DNA of 64,000 nucleotides from Bacillota bacterium (GCA_023402845.1 JAEYFP010000004.1:24144-88143), one strand, 5' to 3'. Positions 9,193-18,113 are shown, counted from the stretch's first letter. A program made the numbers and translations. Notes: generated from the letters alone by a model not told the origin.

Positions 9193-10323
9193 ATGATAGA
9201 ATCTTTTGAAAAACCTCTCTTTATCACACAACCTTTACTGCCTGATATTGATAAACTTAGTGAAATGATTAAAGTAATTTGGGAAAGTAAACAGTTGAGT
9301 AATAATGGAAACATGGTAAAACAACTAGAAAAAAATTTATCAGCTTATTTGAATTCCAATTATCTCTCGGTCTTTTCTAATGGAACAGTCGCATTACAAT
9401 TAGCATGTAAGGTTTTGCGGCTGTCAGGAGAAGTAATTACCACACCCTTTACATTTGCCGCAACAACTAATTCTTTAGTCTGGAACAATATTAAACCAGT
9501 CTTTTGTGATATTGAAGAGGATACTTTTAATATGAATCCGGATTTAATTGAATCTTTAATAACAGAACAAACCACAGCGATTTTACCTGTACATGTATTT
9601 GGTTATCCGTGCAATGTCGATAAAATCCAAAAAATTGCAGACAAATACGGCCTTAAGGTATTGTACGACGCCGCTCATGCATTTGGGGTAAAGATCGGTG
9701 ACACACCAATTTCAAATTTTGGTGATCTGTCCATGTTTAGTTTTCATGCGACTAAAATCTACCATACAATTGAAGGCGGAGCACTGATTTATAAAGATCC
9801 GTATTCCAAGGAAAGAGCAGATCGTTTAAGGAATTTTGGCTTAACCGATACCGGCAATGTAATGGAACCTGGAACAAATGGAAAGTTAAATGAAATCCAG
9901 GCTGCAGTAGGTATCCTACTGCTTGAACAAGTCAATGAAGAAATAGAACGAAGAAAAGAAATCACAAACCTATACCGGGATTTACTTGAAGATATTCCCG
10001 GCATCACTGCCAGCAAAGATATAGAAGGGGTTTCACATAACTATGCTTATTTTGTAATAAAAATAAATAAAGAAGAGTATGGCCTCTCTCGTGATGAAGT
10101 TCTTAGCAAATTAGCCGAATATAATGTAATAGCAAAAAAATACTTTTCTCCCTTGTGCAGTAATTTCCAATGTTATAAAAATTTTCCTTCTGCCTCTAAA
10201 CAACAGCTTCCGATCGCTAATATAGTTGCCGATAAAGTTCTCTCACTTCCATTGCATGGAAGAATGGAAAATAGTGATGTGGAAAAAATCTGCTCAATTT
10301 TAAAAGCAATACGTGTCGGTTGA
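9193..10323 (+). CDS. DegT/DnrJ/EryC1/StrS aminotransferase
   Basis: Sugar aminotransferase of 376 residues, usual length. It converts a 4-keto or 3-keto nucleotide sugar to the amino sugar with PLP. Seen: SNGTVALQLA (about 57-66), TTPFTFAATTNS, the aspartate in DAAHAFGV, and the PLP-lysine motif SFHATKIYHTIEGGAL (about 175-190). Start ATG 9193 has a strong AGGAAGGTGAGG six nt upstream; a GTG at 9181 is less likely. Followed by a NeuD-type acetyltransferase, the PglE-PglD pattern for N-acetylated amino sugars; the dehydratase expected upstream in that pathway is not in the window. Confidence 0.9.
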   Translation: MIESFEKPLFITQPLLPDIDKLSEMIKVIWESKQLSNNGNMVKQLEKNLSAYLNSNYLSVFSNGTVALQLACKVLRLSGEVITTPFTFAATTNSLVWNNIKPVFCDIEEDTFNMNPDLIESLITEQTTAILPVHVFGYPCNVDKIQKIADKYGLKVLYDAAHAFGVKIGDTPISNFGDLSMFSFHATKIYHTIEGGALIYKDPYSKERADRLRNFGLTDTGNVMEPGTNGKLNEIQAAVGILLLEQVNEEIERRKEITNLYRDLLEDIPGITASKDIEGVSHNYAYFVIKINKEEYGLSRDEVLSKLAEYNVIAKKYFSPLCSNFQCYKNFPSASKQQLPIANIVADKVLSLPLHGRMENSDVEKICSILKAIRVG

Positions 10324-10327
10324 TTTT

Positions 10328-10978
10328 ATGAAGGATATTATAATTATTGGTGCCGGCGGTTTAGGAAAAGAAGTGGCTCAGCTTATAAAAGATATAAATA
10401 AAGAGAAAAAAATCTGGAATATATTGGGCTATATTGATGATACCCCGGAAAAACATGGCACTCTCATAAATGATACTGTTGTTCTTGGAGATTTTAACTG
10501 GATTGAGAAGGAAAACAGAAAAAACCTCTGGGCAGTTTGTGCACTCGGAAATCCCAGAGATAAATTTAATCTTATAAAAAAAGCATCGGCAGAAAATATC
10601 CATTATGCTACTTTAATACACCCAAATGCAAAAATAAGTAAATATAGTCAAATAGGCTTTGACTGTATCATTTGCGGTAATACATTTATATCCGTAAATA
10701 CCAAAATAGGAAATCATATCTGCATAAATCCGGGTTGTGGAATCGGTCATGATACAGTAATCGAAGATTATTCCTCCCTGTATTGGAATGTTTCCCTCTC
10801 CGGAAATGTAATAATCCGCAAAGGATGTGAAATAGGCTCAAAAGCCACAGTGATACAAAAAAAGACAGTTGGAAAGTGGAGTATTTTAGGTGCCGGATCA
10901 GTTGTCATAAGAGATATTCCTTCTTTTTGTACCGCCGTCGGTGTACCCGCAAAACCAATCAAATTCTCTAGATTTTAA
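10328..10978 (+). CDS. NeuD/PglD-family sugar O- or N-acetyltransferase
   Basis: About 216 residues: an N-terminal nucleotide-binding-like domain (IIIIGAGGLGKEVAQLI) and a C-terminal left-handed beta helix with hexapeptide repeats (ISKYSQIG, VNTKIGNH, IEDYSSLY, GCEIGSKATV) ending in GVPAKPIKF. The family acetylates sialic acid or UDP-4-amino sugars using acetyl-CoA. It nearly touches the aminotransferase stop. ATG 10328 has no clear ribosome site; translational coupling or GTG 10313 are alternatives. Confidence 0.88.
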   Translation: MKDIIIIGAGGLGKEVAQLIKDINKEKKIWNILGYIDDTPEKHGTLINDTVVLGDFNWIEKENRKNLWAVCALGNPRDKFNLIKKASAENIHYATLIHPNAKISKYSQIGFDCIICGNTFISVNTKIGNHICINPGCGIGHDTVIEDYSSLYWNVSLSGNVIIRKGCEIGSKATVIQKKTVGKWSILGAGSVVIRDIPSFCTAVGVPAKPIKFSRF

Positions 10979-11002
10979 ATAAAAAGGAAAGGACTGCTTC
11001 TA

Positions 11003-11974
11003 TTGAAACAATTATTTTCAGGTAATAATATGAATCACTTTACCGAAATGGAAAAGAAAATAAATAATGGGACGAAAATACCCCCGTTTATCAATTATGT
11101 TACCTTTAACCGAATGGGACTGACTATTAAGAACTTGAATAATATTCTAGATTCAGATGAAGACTTTGAATTACACATCATCGATTGCAATTCCAAAGAC
11201 AATACTTGGGATTATATCAATAGTTTAACCGACAGCCGCATTAAATCAAAAACACGGTTTAGTTTGAATCTGGGACCTATCTATCCGCTCAACTACAGCC
11301 TGACAAAGAGAAAACCCGGACAGTATTTTATAACTATAGACAGCGATACCTATATAAAGACCAAGAACTGGATCGCACGTTTTATGGAAGTTTTTGATAC
11401 GTTCCCCGAAGTGGGAGTTTTGGGAGTTATGAGAGATCATCCATATCCAAGATATATGCCGCCGATAATACCTAAAGAATCCGGAGGTGTCAATTACCTA
11501 CAGTTAAAAAATGCTACTGTAGGCGTAGATTTAGACTTTGTTCCGGGACAATTGCAATGCCTAAGACCTGAGCTCATTGAAAAAATAGGCTACTGGAGTG
11601 AAGAATGCGGCTACGGCGATGCAGAACTATCCCCAAGGGTAGTTCATTATACTCCCTATACTGTAGGATACGTGACTACGATTGAGATTGATATGACCCA
11701 ATATATCGGCTGCGATTTATGTATGGGCAAAGATCTATGTAAACTCGGCAGAAGTATCAATACCTGCTTTTCCATAAGCAAATCGTCAAACTATAACGAG
11801 TCTTTTGTTCGAAAATATGGTTGGAAGTACAAGGAAGTTTTTAAAGAGCTGGAAGAAGGAAAAAGGACTGCTTACTGTGCATCTGTGCATGACCCGGAGT
11901 CAATTAAAAACCATGTATATAATCAATTATGGGCATTCGAAAATTTTGATTATTATATTAAAAATTCCAACTAA
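11003..11974 (+). CDS. GT2-like glycosyltransferase, paralogue with four-cysteine module
   Basis: Paralogue of the protein at 8130 (shared VTFNRxGLTxKNL opening and YIKN(A/S)N end). GT-A motifs HIIDCNSKDNTW (58-69) and DSDTYI (113-118). Cysteines 237, 240, 246 and 255 again give CX2CX5CX8C. The start is unsure: TTG 11003 follows GGAAAGGA, while ATG 11030 follows CAGGT. Both GTs flank the aminotransferase and acetyltransferase, so two linkages of one glycan, or two acceptors, may be made. Last gene before a terminator. Confidence 0.78.
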   Translation: MKQLFSGNNMNHFTEMEKKINNGTKIPPFINYVTFNRMGLTIKNLNNILDSDEDFELHIIDCNSKDNTWDYINSLTDSRIKSKTRFSLNLGPIYPLNYSLTKRKPGQYFITIDSDTYIKTKNWIARFMEVFDTFPEVGVLGVMRDHPYPRYMPPIIPKESGGVNYLQLKNATVGVDLDFVPGQLQCLRPELIEKIGYWSEECGYGDAELSPRVVHYTPYTVGYVTTIEIDMTQYIGCDLCMGKDLCKLGRSINTCFSISKSSNYNESFVRKYGWKYKEVFKELEEGKRTAYCASVHDPESIKNHVYNQLWAFENFDYYIKNSN

Positions 11975-12010
11975 ACATTATAATCGGAGCAACTTCCTAT
12001 ATAACAAAAA

Positions 12011-12050
12011 GAAACGCCGTGAATCATCATTTGGTTCCCGGCATTTCTTA
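12011..12050 (+). terminator. terminator after the sugar cluster
   Basis: Inverted repeat GAAACGCCG / CGGCATTTC (12011-12019, 12039-12047; one mismatch) with a further inner GAA/TTC, followed by TTATTCATTC. It may also serve ilvE on the other strand. Confidence 0.55.
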
Positions 12051-12099
12051 TTCATTCTTCTATATCATAACTATTTTCAGGCCATTCAAATAGCTTACT

Positions 12100-13170
12100 T
12101 TATTTTACTTCTACAACCCAGCCTTCCGGGCCTTTCAGTCTTCCAAGCTGAATGCCTGTCACCGTATCGTAGAGCTTCTGGCTGACAGCACCGATTCCGC
12201 CGTCCTGAATCTGAAATACCTGATCCTCACACCGAAGGTGACCAACCGGTGAAACAACTGCTGCCGTGCCGGTTCCCCATACTTCCTCAAGTGTACCGTC
12301 CTTTGCGGCGGCAAAAATCTCATCCGCCAAAACTTTTCTCTCCTCAACAGGCAGTCCCCATGATTTACAGAGTGTAATGCAGGAATCACGTGTGACACCC
12401 GGCAGAATGCTTCCATTCAGAATCGGTGTTACAACTGTTCCGTTAATTTTGAAAAAGATATTCATTGCACCTACTTCTTCAATATATTTTCTCTCGACAC
12501 CATCCAGCCAAAGCACCTGCGAATAGCCCTCCTCGTGCGCCTTTACCTGTGCCGCGAGACTCGCCACATAGTTTGCACCCGTCTTAGCCTCCCCGACTCC
12601 TCCTCTGACAGCTCTGACATACTCATCTTCAATCCAAATCTTCACCGGATTTAACCCTTCCGGATAATAAGCTCCGACAGGTGACAGAATAATAATAAAT
12701 TGATAAGTATCCGACGGTCTGACACCCAGGAACGGATCCGTTGCAATAACGAACGGTCTGATATAAAGGGCAGTTCCCGGCTTCGTTGGAATCCATGCCT
12801 CCTCAATCTTTACAACCGCTTTCAGTGCCTGCAAAAAATCCTCCTCCGGAATCTCCGGAATGCAGATTCTCCTATTTGTATTATTTGCTCTTTCAATATT
12901 CTTATCGGGACGGAATAAAAGAATCCTTCCATCGTCCGCTTTATAGGCTTTCAAGCCCTCAAACATCTCCTGACCGTAGTGAAATACCATGGCAGATGGA
13001 GCCAGCGACAGATTTTGATAAGGGACGATTCGCGCATCAATCCATCCCTTCCCCGTCTCGTAATCCATCACAAACATATGATCCGTAAATATAGTACCAA
13101 ATGTAAGCGGATTTTCTGCACTCGGCAACGGTTTGGGTGATGTTGTTTTTTCAATTCTGATGTCTAACAT
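12100..13170 (-). CDS. ilvE: branched-chain amino acid aminotransferase
   Basis: Fold-type IV PLP aminotransferase of 356 residues (class II BCAT length). It interconverts leucine, isoleucine and valine with their 2-oxo acids. Seen: HYGQEMFEGLKAY near 70, the PLP-lysine region GEAKTGANYVASL (about 195), EEVGAMNIFF and PGVTRDSCI. ATG 13170 follows GGGAGAG; the 24 upstream in-frame codons are not needed. Monocistronic with its own promoter. Confidence 0.94.
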   Translation of the reverse strand: MLDIRIEKTTSPKPLPSAENPLTFGTIFTDHMFVMDYETGKGWIDARIVPYQNLSLAPSAMVFHYGQEMFEGLKAYKADDGRILLFRPDKNIERANNTNRRICIPEIPEEDFLQALKAVVKIEEAWIPTKPGTALYIRPFVIATDPFLGVRPSDTYQFIIILSPVGAYYPEGLNPVKIWIEDEYVRAVRGGVGEAKTGANYVASLAAQVKAHEEGYSQVLWLDGVERKYIEEVGAMNIFFKINGTVVTPILNGSILPGVTRDSCITLCKSWGLPVEERKVLADEIFAAAKDGTLEEVWGTGTAAVVSPVGHLRCEDQVFQIQDGGIGAVSQKLYDTVTGIQLGRLKGPEGWVVEVK

Positions 13171-13225
13171 AAATCTCTCCCTTTCTCTCTGTTTATTCAA
13201 GTTCCTGTAAAATAACCATAGGTTC

Positions 13226-13254
13226 ATTATTATACTTTTCATTTACAATGTCAA
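13226..13254 (-). promoter_or_regulatory. promoter of ilvE
   Basis: Minus strand TTGACA (13249-13254). A TATAAT lies 14 nt downstream (13229-13234), or AATAAT at the usual 17 nt (13226-13231). About 55 bases before the ATG. The rest of 13171-13486 shows no other firm feature besides the AGGGG ribosome site of the next gene. Confidence 0.55.
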
Positions 13255-13486
13255 GTATTTGTGATACACTGAGCTATAGGTATTTTGTTCAATTTAGACA
13301 GTAAATGCGGGACTTTCTTGTCTATTTTTATATCATAGGAAGGACCTTGTTATGTTGTTGCAGTAAAGTTTTGGCTTCCTATTTGTTCTGGCAGCCAGAA
13401 GATTTGGAATATGACAGCTTGTTTCTGCCATTTGAATTGTTTTTTCGTTTCGGCGTATCAATAACAGTGATTTTAGGGGAAACGGC

Positions 13487-14575
13487 ATGAATTTACTTAT
13501 AAAAGCAAAGGACTTATTAAACAAAGATGTTACTGCCGAAAATGAATTAAAAGATATGGCCGTATTGCTGCGCATCCTCTGTATTGCGGATGCCCTTTTC
13601 CATTTTATCCATTCTATTATTTTTTTTCTGAGTTTTGGCGTTCACATGGGAGCACTTGCATTCGTTTACTGTCTTGGCATGATCGCTGTCCTGTGTGTAA
13701 CCTATCAGGACAAAACCCGCCTTTCCCTGCTTCTGTATTCAGGTATTCTCATAATCAGCATGGTTTCCTACTGTGCTTATTTGGGGACACCGCTCGGTTA
13801 CCAATTCGGGTTGTTTACGATTGTTCTTCTTTTTTACTTCAAAACGAATGAACCGCTGATTTTAAAAACGCTCGCTTCCTTGGTCTGTGCTTCCCTTTAC
13901 ATTGCCGTCGCTGTTTATGTCGAGCAGAAGGGGACTTCCTTTTCTCTCTCATACGGATTGAAAACATTATTATTTCTCTTAAATTCGATCAGCCTGTTTA
14001 TAAAATTCACGATCATCTCCCGCTTTTACTGTTCAAAATTTTCCTCCTCCGAGGAGAAAATCATCCAGTATGCAAAAAAGCTTGAGCACCTTGCCACAAT
14101 CGACATGCTGACCCAGCTTCAGAACCGCCGGGGCATGATGAAGCACCTCATTAAGCTGGCCGACGGTTATTCCTCTACAAACCAGCCGTTTTCTCTTGTA
14201 TTGAGCGATGTGGACTTTTTCAAAAAAGTAAACGATACCTATGGACATGATACCGGTGATTATGTCCTTGTAAATCTGGCAGCGTTGTTTGAGGATTTCA
14301 TGAAGGACAAGGGACGTGTCGCACGTTGGGGAGGCGAAGAATTCCTATTCGTGTTTGAAGGTACAAATGGAGATTTTGTATTTGAGGAGCTGAATAAACT
14401 AAAATTCCTCGTGGAAAAAACGATTTTTTCCTATAAAGACTTTCATTTCAGCATCACGATGACCTTCGGCCTTGAGGAATACGATTCCAACGTCGGCATC
14501 GAGAAAACAATAGAAAAAGCGGACGAGAAGCTTTATCAAGGCAAAGAACACGGCCGAAACTGCGTAATCTATTAA
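13487..14575 (+). CDS. membrane diguanylate cyclase (GGDEF)
   Basis: Protein of 362 residues. Residues about 25-180 hold five to six hydrophobic segments forming a membrane sensor; a GGDEF domain follows (about 195-360) with the active motif ARWGGEEF and the metal residues of LSDVDFFKKVNDTYGHDTGD. It should make cyclic di-GMP from GTP. The inhibitory I-site normally RxxD five residues before the motif reads KDKG here, so feedback inhibition is probably lost. ATG follows AGGGG. Confidence 0.92.
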   Translation: MNLLIKAKDLLNKDVTAENELKDMAVLLRILCIADALFHFIHSIIFFLSFGVHMGALAFVYCLGMIAVLCVTYQDKTRLSLLLYSGILIISMVSYCAYLGTPLGYQFGLFTIVLLFYFKTNEPLILKTLASLVCASLYIAVAVYVEQKGTSFSLSYGLKTLLFLLNSISLFIKFTIISRFYCSKFSSSEEKIIQYAKKLEHLATIDMLTQLQNRRGMMKHLIKLADGYSSTNQPFSLVLSDVDFFKKVNDTYGHDTGDYVLVNLAALFEDFMKDKGRVARWGGEEFLFVFEGTNGDFVFEELNKLKFLVEKTIFSYKDFHFSITMTFGLEEYDSNVGIEKTIEKADEKLYQGKEHGRNCVIY

Positions 14576-14601
14576 AATTCCAGACATGCGGCTCGGGAAA
14601 A

Positions 14602-14642
14602 GCAGGCCGCGATGAATGGCAAAGCAGCCTGCCCTGTTTTTT
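14602..14642. terminator. bidirectional terminator between the cyclase and folA
   Basis: GCAGGC (14602-14607) pairs with GCCTGC (14627-14632); plus strand continues CCTGTTTTTTT, minus strand ends GCCTGCTTTT. Placed between two convergent genes. Confidence 0.65.
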
Positions 14643-15130
14643 TATACCCGCTCATATTTTTGAAAAGTATATTCTAAATCAAAATATGTCTGTTCCTCAC
14701 TCTCCGCAGTTCTTTTCCATTCCTTCGACTGTTCAAGATCGGGAAAATAAGCATCCGCATCATAAGCATGTTCGATTTTTGTTACATGCGCTGTGCTGCA
14801 GTACGGAAGCAGTTGACGGTAAACGCTGTCTCCGCCTATAATATAGATACTTTCAGACGGATATTTTTTCAGTTCGTCAAGAAGCTCCTCAATCGAATGA
14901 ACAATGACCGCATCTTTCACCTGATAGTCCTTATCTCCCGACAAGATAATATTCGTTCTGTTTTTTAACGGAAGTCCGCCGGGAAATGTCTCTAATGTCT
15001 TTCTTCCGAGCACAACAACCTTTCCCGTTGTCTCCTCCCGAAACATCTTATGGTCATTCGGTATGCTGACAAGCAGCTTGCCCTTGTTGCCGATTGCCCA
15101 GTTCTTATCCACTGCTACGATCAAATTCAT
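14642..15130 (-). CDS. folA: dihydrofolate reductase
   Basis: DHFR of 162 residues. It reduces dihydrofolate with NADPH, regenerating the folate used by ThyA. Seen: VAVDKNWAIGNKGKL at the N terminus, MFREETTGKVVVLGRKTLE (NADPH and folate contacts), and YIIGGDSVYRQLLPY near 95. Start after AAGGAG. It follows thyA by 28 nt, the classical thymidylate cycle pairing. Confidence 0.95.
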   Translation of the reverse strand: MNLIVAVDKNWAIGNKGKLLVSIPNDHKMFREETTGKVVVLGRKTLETFPGGLPLKNRTNIILSGDKDYQVKDAVIVHSIEELLDELKKYPSESIYIIGGDSVYRQLLPYCSTAHVTKIEHAYDADAYFPDLEQSKEWKRTAESEEQTYFDLEYTFQKYERV

Positions 15131-15158
15131 AAAATGGTCTCCTTGCCTGCAATTCTTA

Positions 15159-16007
15159 TTATACTGCCACCGGTATATTTTCCACCTGCGGCCCTGTCAC
15201 ATAATTTTCCACCCTGACATCGTCCTTCGTAAATGCATAAAAATCTTTGATTTCCGGATTAATCCAGAATGTCGGCGCTTCAAATGAAGGCCTTTTAATC
15301 AATTCTTTCACAATAGGGATATGACGGTCATAAATATGTGCATCCGCAATAACATGCACAAATTCTCCAACCTGCATCTCGCAGACCTGTGCAAGCATAT
15401 GGACAAGCACCGCATACTGCACGACATTCCAGTTATTAGCCGTCAGAATGTCCTGAGAACGCTGATTTAATATCGCATTCAGTGTCAGCTTCATTTCCCC
15501 CGGACGCTGTGTCACATTAAATGTCATGCTGTACGCACATGGATAAAGATTCATCTCATAAAGATCCTGATGCACGTAAATATTGGTCATGATCCGGCGG
15601 CTGAACGGATTATTTTTCAAGTCGTAAATTACCCGGTCCACCTGATCCATCATACCTTCCTTATACCGATGCTTTACGCTCATCTGATAGCCGTATGCTT
15701 TTCCGATGGAGCCATCCTTGTCCGCCCATGCATCCCATATATGACTGCTCAGTTCGCCGACATTATTGGACTTTTTCTGCCAAATCCACAAAAGCTCATC
15801 GGTCGCGCTCTTCAGTGCAGTCTTTCTCAGCGTGATAATCGGGAATTCCTTTCTTAAATCATAGCGGTTCACAACACCGAATCTCTTGATTGTATAGGCA
15901 CTCGTGCCATCCTCCCATTTCGGGCGCACTTTCTCACCTTCCGTGCTGACGCCGTTTATAAGAATATCCTCACACATCTCTATAAAAATGTTATCTGCAA
16001 TGCTCAT
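15159..16007 (-). CDS. thyA: thymidylate synthase
   Basis: ThyA of 282 residues. It methylates dUMP with methylene-tetrahydrofolate. The catalytic cysteine is in MNLYPCAYSMTFNV, arginines for phosphate in SRRIMTNIYVHQ, and the nucleotide site in LNQRSQDILTANNWNVVQ. ATG 16007 follows AAAGGAGA; an upstream in-frame ATG at 16031 would sit inside the MBL gene end. Eleven nt after the metallo-hydrolase gene and 28 nt before folA. Confidence 0.95.
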   Translation of the reverse strand: MSIADNIFIEMCEDILINGVSTEGEKVRPKWEDGTSAYTIKRFGVVNRYDLRKEFPIITLRKTALKSATDELLWIWQKKSNNVGELSSHIWDAWADKDGSIGKAYGYQMSVKHRYKEGMMDQVDRVIYDLKNNPFSRRIMTNIYVHQDLYEMNLYPCAYSMTFNVTQRPGEMKLTLNAILNQRSQDILTANNWNVVQYAVLVHMLAQVCEMQVGEFVHVIADAHIYDRHIPIVKELIKRPSFEAPTFWINPEIKDFYAFTKDDVRVENYVTGPQVENIPVAV

Positions 16008-16018
16008 CGTTTTCTCCT

Positions 16019-17620
16019 TTATCTGTCCCACTTATCGCACAGGGAATTGATTTGATCCGCAAATCTTGCGAGATCCTTATTCGTGCCTCCCTCATTATTC
16101 CGAATGACAGCGAGCAGCCTCTGTCCGGCGGTAAGCAAACGATCAAATACTGCAGCGGCCTGCCGTTTTTTCTTCGATGCAACGCGAACACCTGCTGCCT
16201 CATACTCACATGTATTCGTCAGAAGATCAAACGTCGTACCTGAATACGGCGCATATGCATCAAAGCTGTATTCCTCCTGCAGATAAGATGCAAACTCATC
16301 ACAGACTGTATCATCGCCGTGCACAATGAACACACGCTCCGGTGCAGTTTGAAAACCAAGCAGCCAGTTTGTCAGACCCGCCTTGTCGGCATGGCCGCTG
16401 ATTCCCTTCAACCGCAATATTTTCGCACGCACTTCGATCGCCTCGCCGAAAAGCTTTACTTCCTGCGCACCGTCCGCGATCGACCTCCCAAGCGTGCCTA
16501 CTGCCTGATAGCCAACGAACAGAACCGTACATTCCTGTCTCCATAGGTTATGCTTCAGATGGTGCCGGATGCGTCCTGCTTCACACATTCCGGAGGCCGA
16601 TAAAATCACCTTTGGGGCACTGTCAAAATTAATTGCTTTGGACTCGTCACTCGTGATGGAAAGATTCAGTCCGGCAAACGTAATCGGATTGATTCCCTTA
16701 TTCACAAGCGCCAACGCTTCCTCATCAAAACAGTCATAAATATTTTTATTGAAGATACCGGTAGCCTCAACAGCCAGAGGACTGTCTACATAAACCGGAA
16801 AATCTTCATGTCCCTTTACAAGGCCTTCCTCCTTGATCTGCCGTAAAAAATACAGCATTTCCTGCGTCCTGCCGACCGCAAAAGAAGGAATGACAACATT
16901 GCCGCCTTTATCGAACGTCTCCTGCAAAATTGCAGTCAGCTCTGTAATATAATCAAGACGCTCCTTCTCGTGCATACGATCACCGTAAGTAGATTCCACA
17001 ACAACATAATCCGCATCGCTGATCCTTGCCGGATCCTTGATCAGGGGCTGGTTCAGATTACCTACATCACCGGAGAATACAATTTTCTTCTTCCCTTCTG
17101 ATTCCTGTATCCAGACCTCAATCGCTGCCGAGCCGAGCAGATGTCCAACATCTGTAAAACGGATGGTGATGCCGTCACACACATGGATTTCCTTCCCATA
17201 CCGGCACGGCACGAGACATCTGATCGCACCGTCCGCATCCTTCATTTCATAAAGCGGTACATATTCCTCTATCTGCGCCGATCGCTTTGCCTTCCTGTTT
17301 CTCCACTCTGCCTCGGCCATCTGGATATGAGCACTGTCACGAAGCATAATACTGCACAGATCCGCCGTCGCTTCCGTTGTGAAAATCTGCCCGCGAAAGC
17401 CCTTTGCATACAAAAGGGGAAGCATACCCGAATGATCAATATGCGCATGTGTCAGCAGCACAAAATCAATCATTGATTCCTCGACCGGCAGCTGCGCCCT
17501 CTCATACAAATCCTCTCCCTGCTCCATACCGTAATCAACCAGTATGTGCTTTCCGCATGCGTTCAGGTAATGGCAGCTTCCAGTCACCTCATGCGCGGCT
17601 CCAATAAACGTTAGTTTCAT
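16019..17620 (-). CDS. MBL-fold beta-CASP RNA metallo-hydrolase
   Basis: Metallo-beta-lactamase and beta-CASP protein of 533 residues, related to CPSF73/Ysh1-like ribonucleases and archaeal CPSF. Zinc ligands are in LTHAHIDHSGMLP (about 50) with VGHLLGSAAIEVW and FSGDVGNL; the beta-CASP motifs are VDSPLAVEA, SASGMCEAGRIRHHL and ISGHADKAGLTNWL. ATG 17620 follows AGGGGGT. First of the MBL-thyA-folA operon. Probably acts on RNA, though substrate is unknown. Confidence 0.9.
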   Translation of the reverse strand: MKLTFIGAAHEVTGSCHYLNACGKHILVDYGMEQGEDLYERAQLPVEESMIDFVLLTHAHIDHSGMLPLLYAKGFRGQIFTTEATADLCSIMLRDSAHIQMAEAEWRNRKAKRSAQIEEYVPLYEMKDADGAIRCLVPCRYGKEIHVCDGITIRFTDVGHLLGSAAIEVWIQESEGKKKIVFSGDVGNLNQPLIKDPARISDADYVVVESTYGDRMHEKERLDYITELTAILQETFDKGGNVVIPSFAVGRTQEMLYFLRQIKEEGLVKGHEDFPVYVDSPLAVEATGIFNKNIYDCFDEEALALVNKGINPITFAGLNLSITSDESKAINFDSAPKVILSASGMCEAGRIRHHLKHNLWRQECTVLFVGYQAVGTLGRSIADGAQEVKLFGEAIEVRAKILRLKGISGHADKAGLTNWLLGFQTAPERVFIVHGDDTVCDEFASYLQEEYSFDAYAPYSGTTFDLLTNTCEYEAAGVRVASKKKRQAAAVFDRLLTAGQRLLAVIRNNEGGTNKDLARFADQINSLCDKWDR

Positions 17621-17701
17621 CCGTAAACCCCCTTTTCGGTTATTCATATTTTATATAAAATTTCAGCATCTTGAACAGATACACACTACACTTCCATCTT
17701 G

Positions 17702-17740
17702 CCACGGGCAGAGACTCCATCTCTCCACGGGCAGAGACTC
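17702..17740. repeat. 16-bp direct repeat
   Basis: CCACGGGCAGAGACTC occurs at 17702-17717 and 17725-17740; GACTCTGCCC at 17834-17843 is the inverted core. These flank the terminator-like hairpin and long inverted repeat that fill the space between the divergent MBL and DUF4474 genes. Confidence 0.85.
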
Positions 17741-17760
17741 AAAAAACCTGCGGTTTTTTT
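17741..17760. terminator. A/T-rich terminator-like hairpin
   Basis: AAAAAACC tgc GGTTTTTTT can act as an intrinsic terminator in either direction, but no gene ends here; both neighbours start away from it. It looks like part of an inserted or remnant element. Confidence 0.5.
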
Positions 17761-17774
17761 CGTTCGCTTCGCTC

Positions 17775-17837
17775 GTCAGACAACGGTTGATGCGTCTGCG
17801 CGTGCAAGCACGCCATCCGTATCAACCGTTGTCTGAC
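17775..17837. repeat. perfect 17-bp inverted repeat with inner hairpin
   Basis: GTCAGACAACGGTTGAT (17775-17791) and its exact reverse complement (17821-17837) enclose a second palindrome, GCGTGC aa GCACGC. The structure is larger than a normal terminator and lacks an adjacent T run. It may be a small non-autonomous element. Confidence 0.85.
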
Positions 17838-17912
17838 TCTGCCCTATACGCATTATACCATCTTTCCTGGTTTGAGGAAAGGGGGCTGAAGAAGCAGCTT
17901 CATCGCTGCCGG

Positions 17913-18050
17913 GTAGCACGTTACTGTTCACAGAAAAACGGAGAATTGCAGCGCCAAAACGCTATCTTTGCATTTTGTGTGCATCGCATAGCGTGTTGCT
18001 GGTCGCGAAACTGCTGTATTTTGCAGTGGAGTGAACAGTAACGATAGCAC
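17913..18050. repeat. inverted-repeat-bounded 138-bp segment
   Basis: The 13-nt CGTTACTGTTCAC at its left end (17919-17931) reappears inverted at its right end (18031-18043), with GCAC-containing flanks. GTTACTGTTCAC also occurs at 33202-33213. No credible gene inside. Confidence 0.6.
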
Positions 18051-18083
18051 GTGTGAGCATGCACATATCATTTTGTCTAATAG

Positions 18084-18113
18084 GAGATTCGTAGAAATTT
18101 CCTATGTAATAAA
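18084..18113. repeat. possible decayed copy of the AGGAAATTC palindrome
   Basis: AATAGGAGATTC gtag AAATTTCCTAT is an imperfect version of the palindromes at 24184 and 47466. It lies about 80 bases upstream of the DUF4474-like gene. Similarity is limited to the palindrome core. Confidence 0.4.

Noticed and set aside
17787..18041. 84-codon plus-strand frame in the repeat region
   Set aside because: Runs through inverted repeats, has no ribosome site and an implausible composition.
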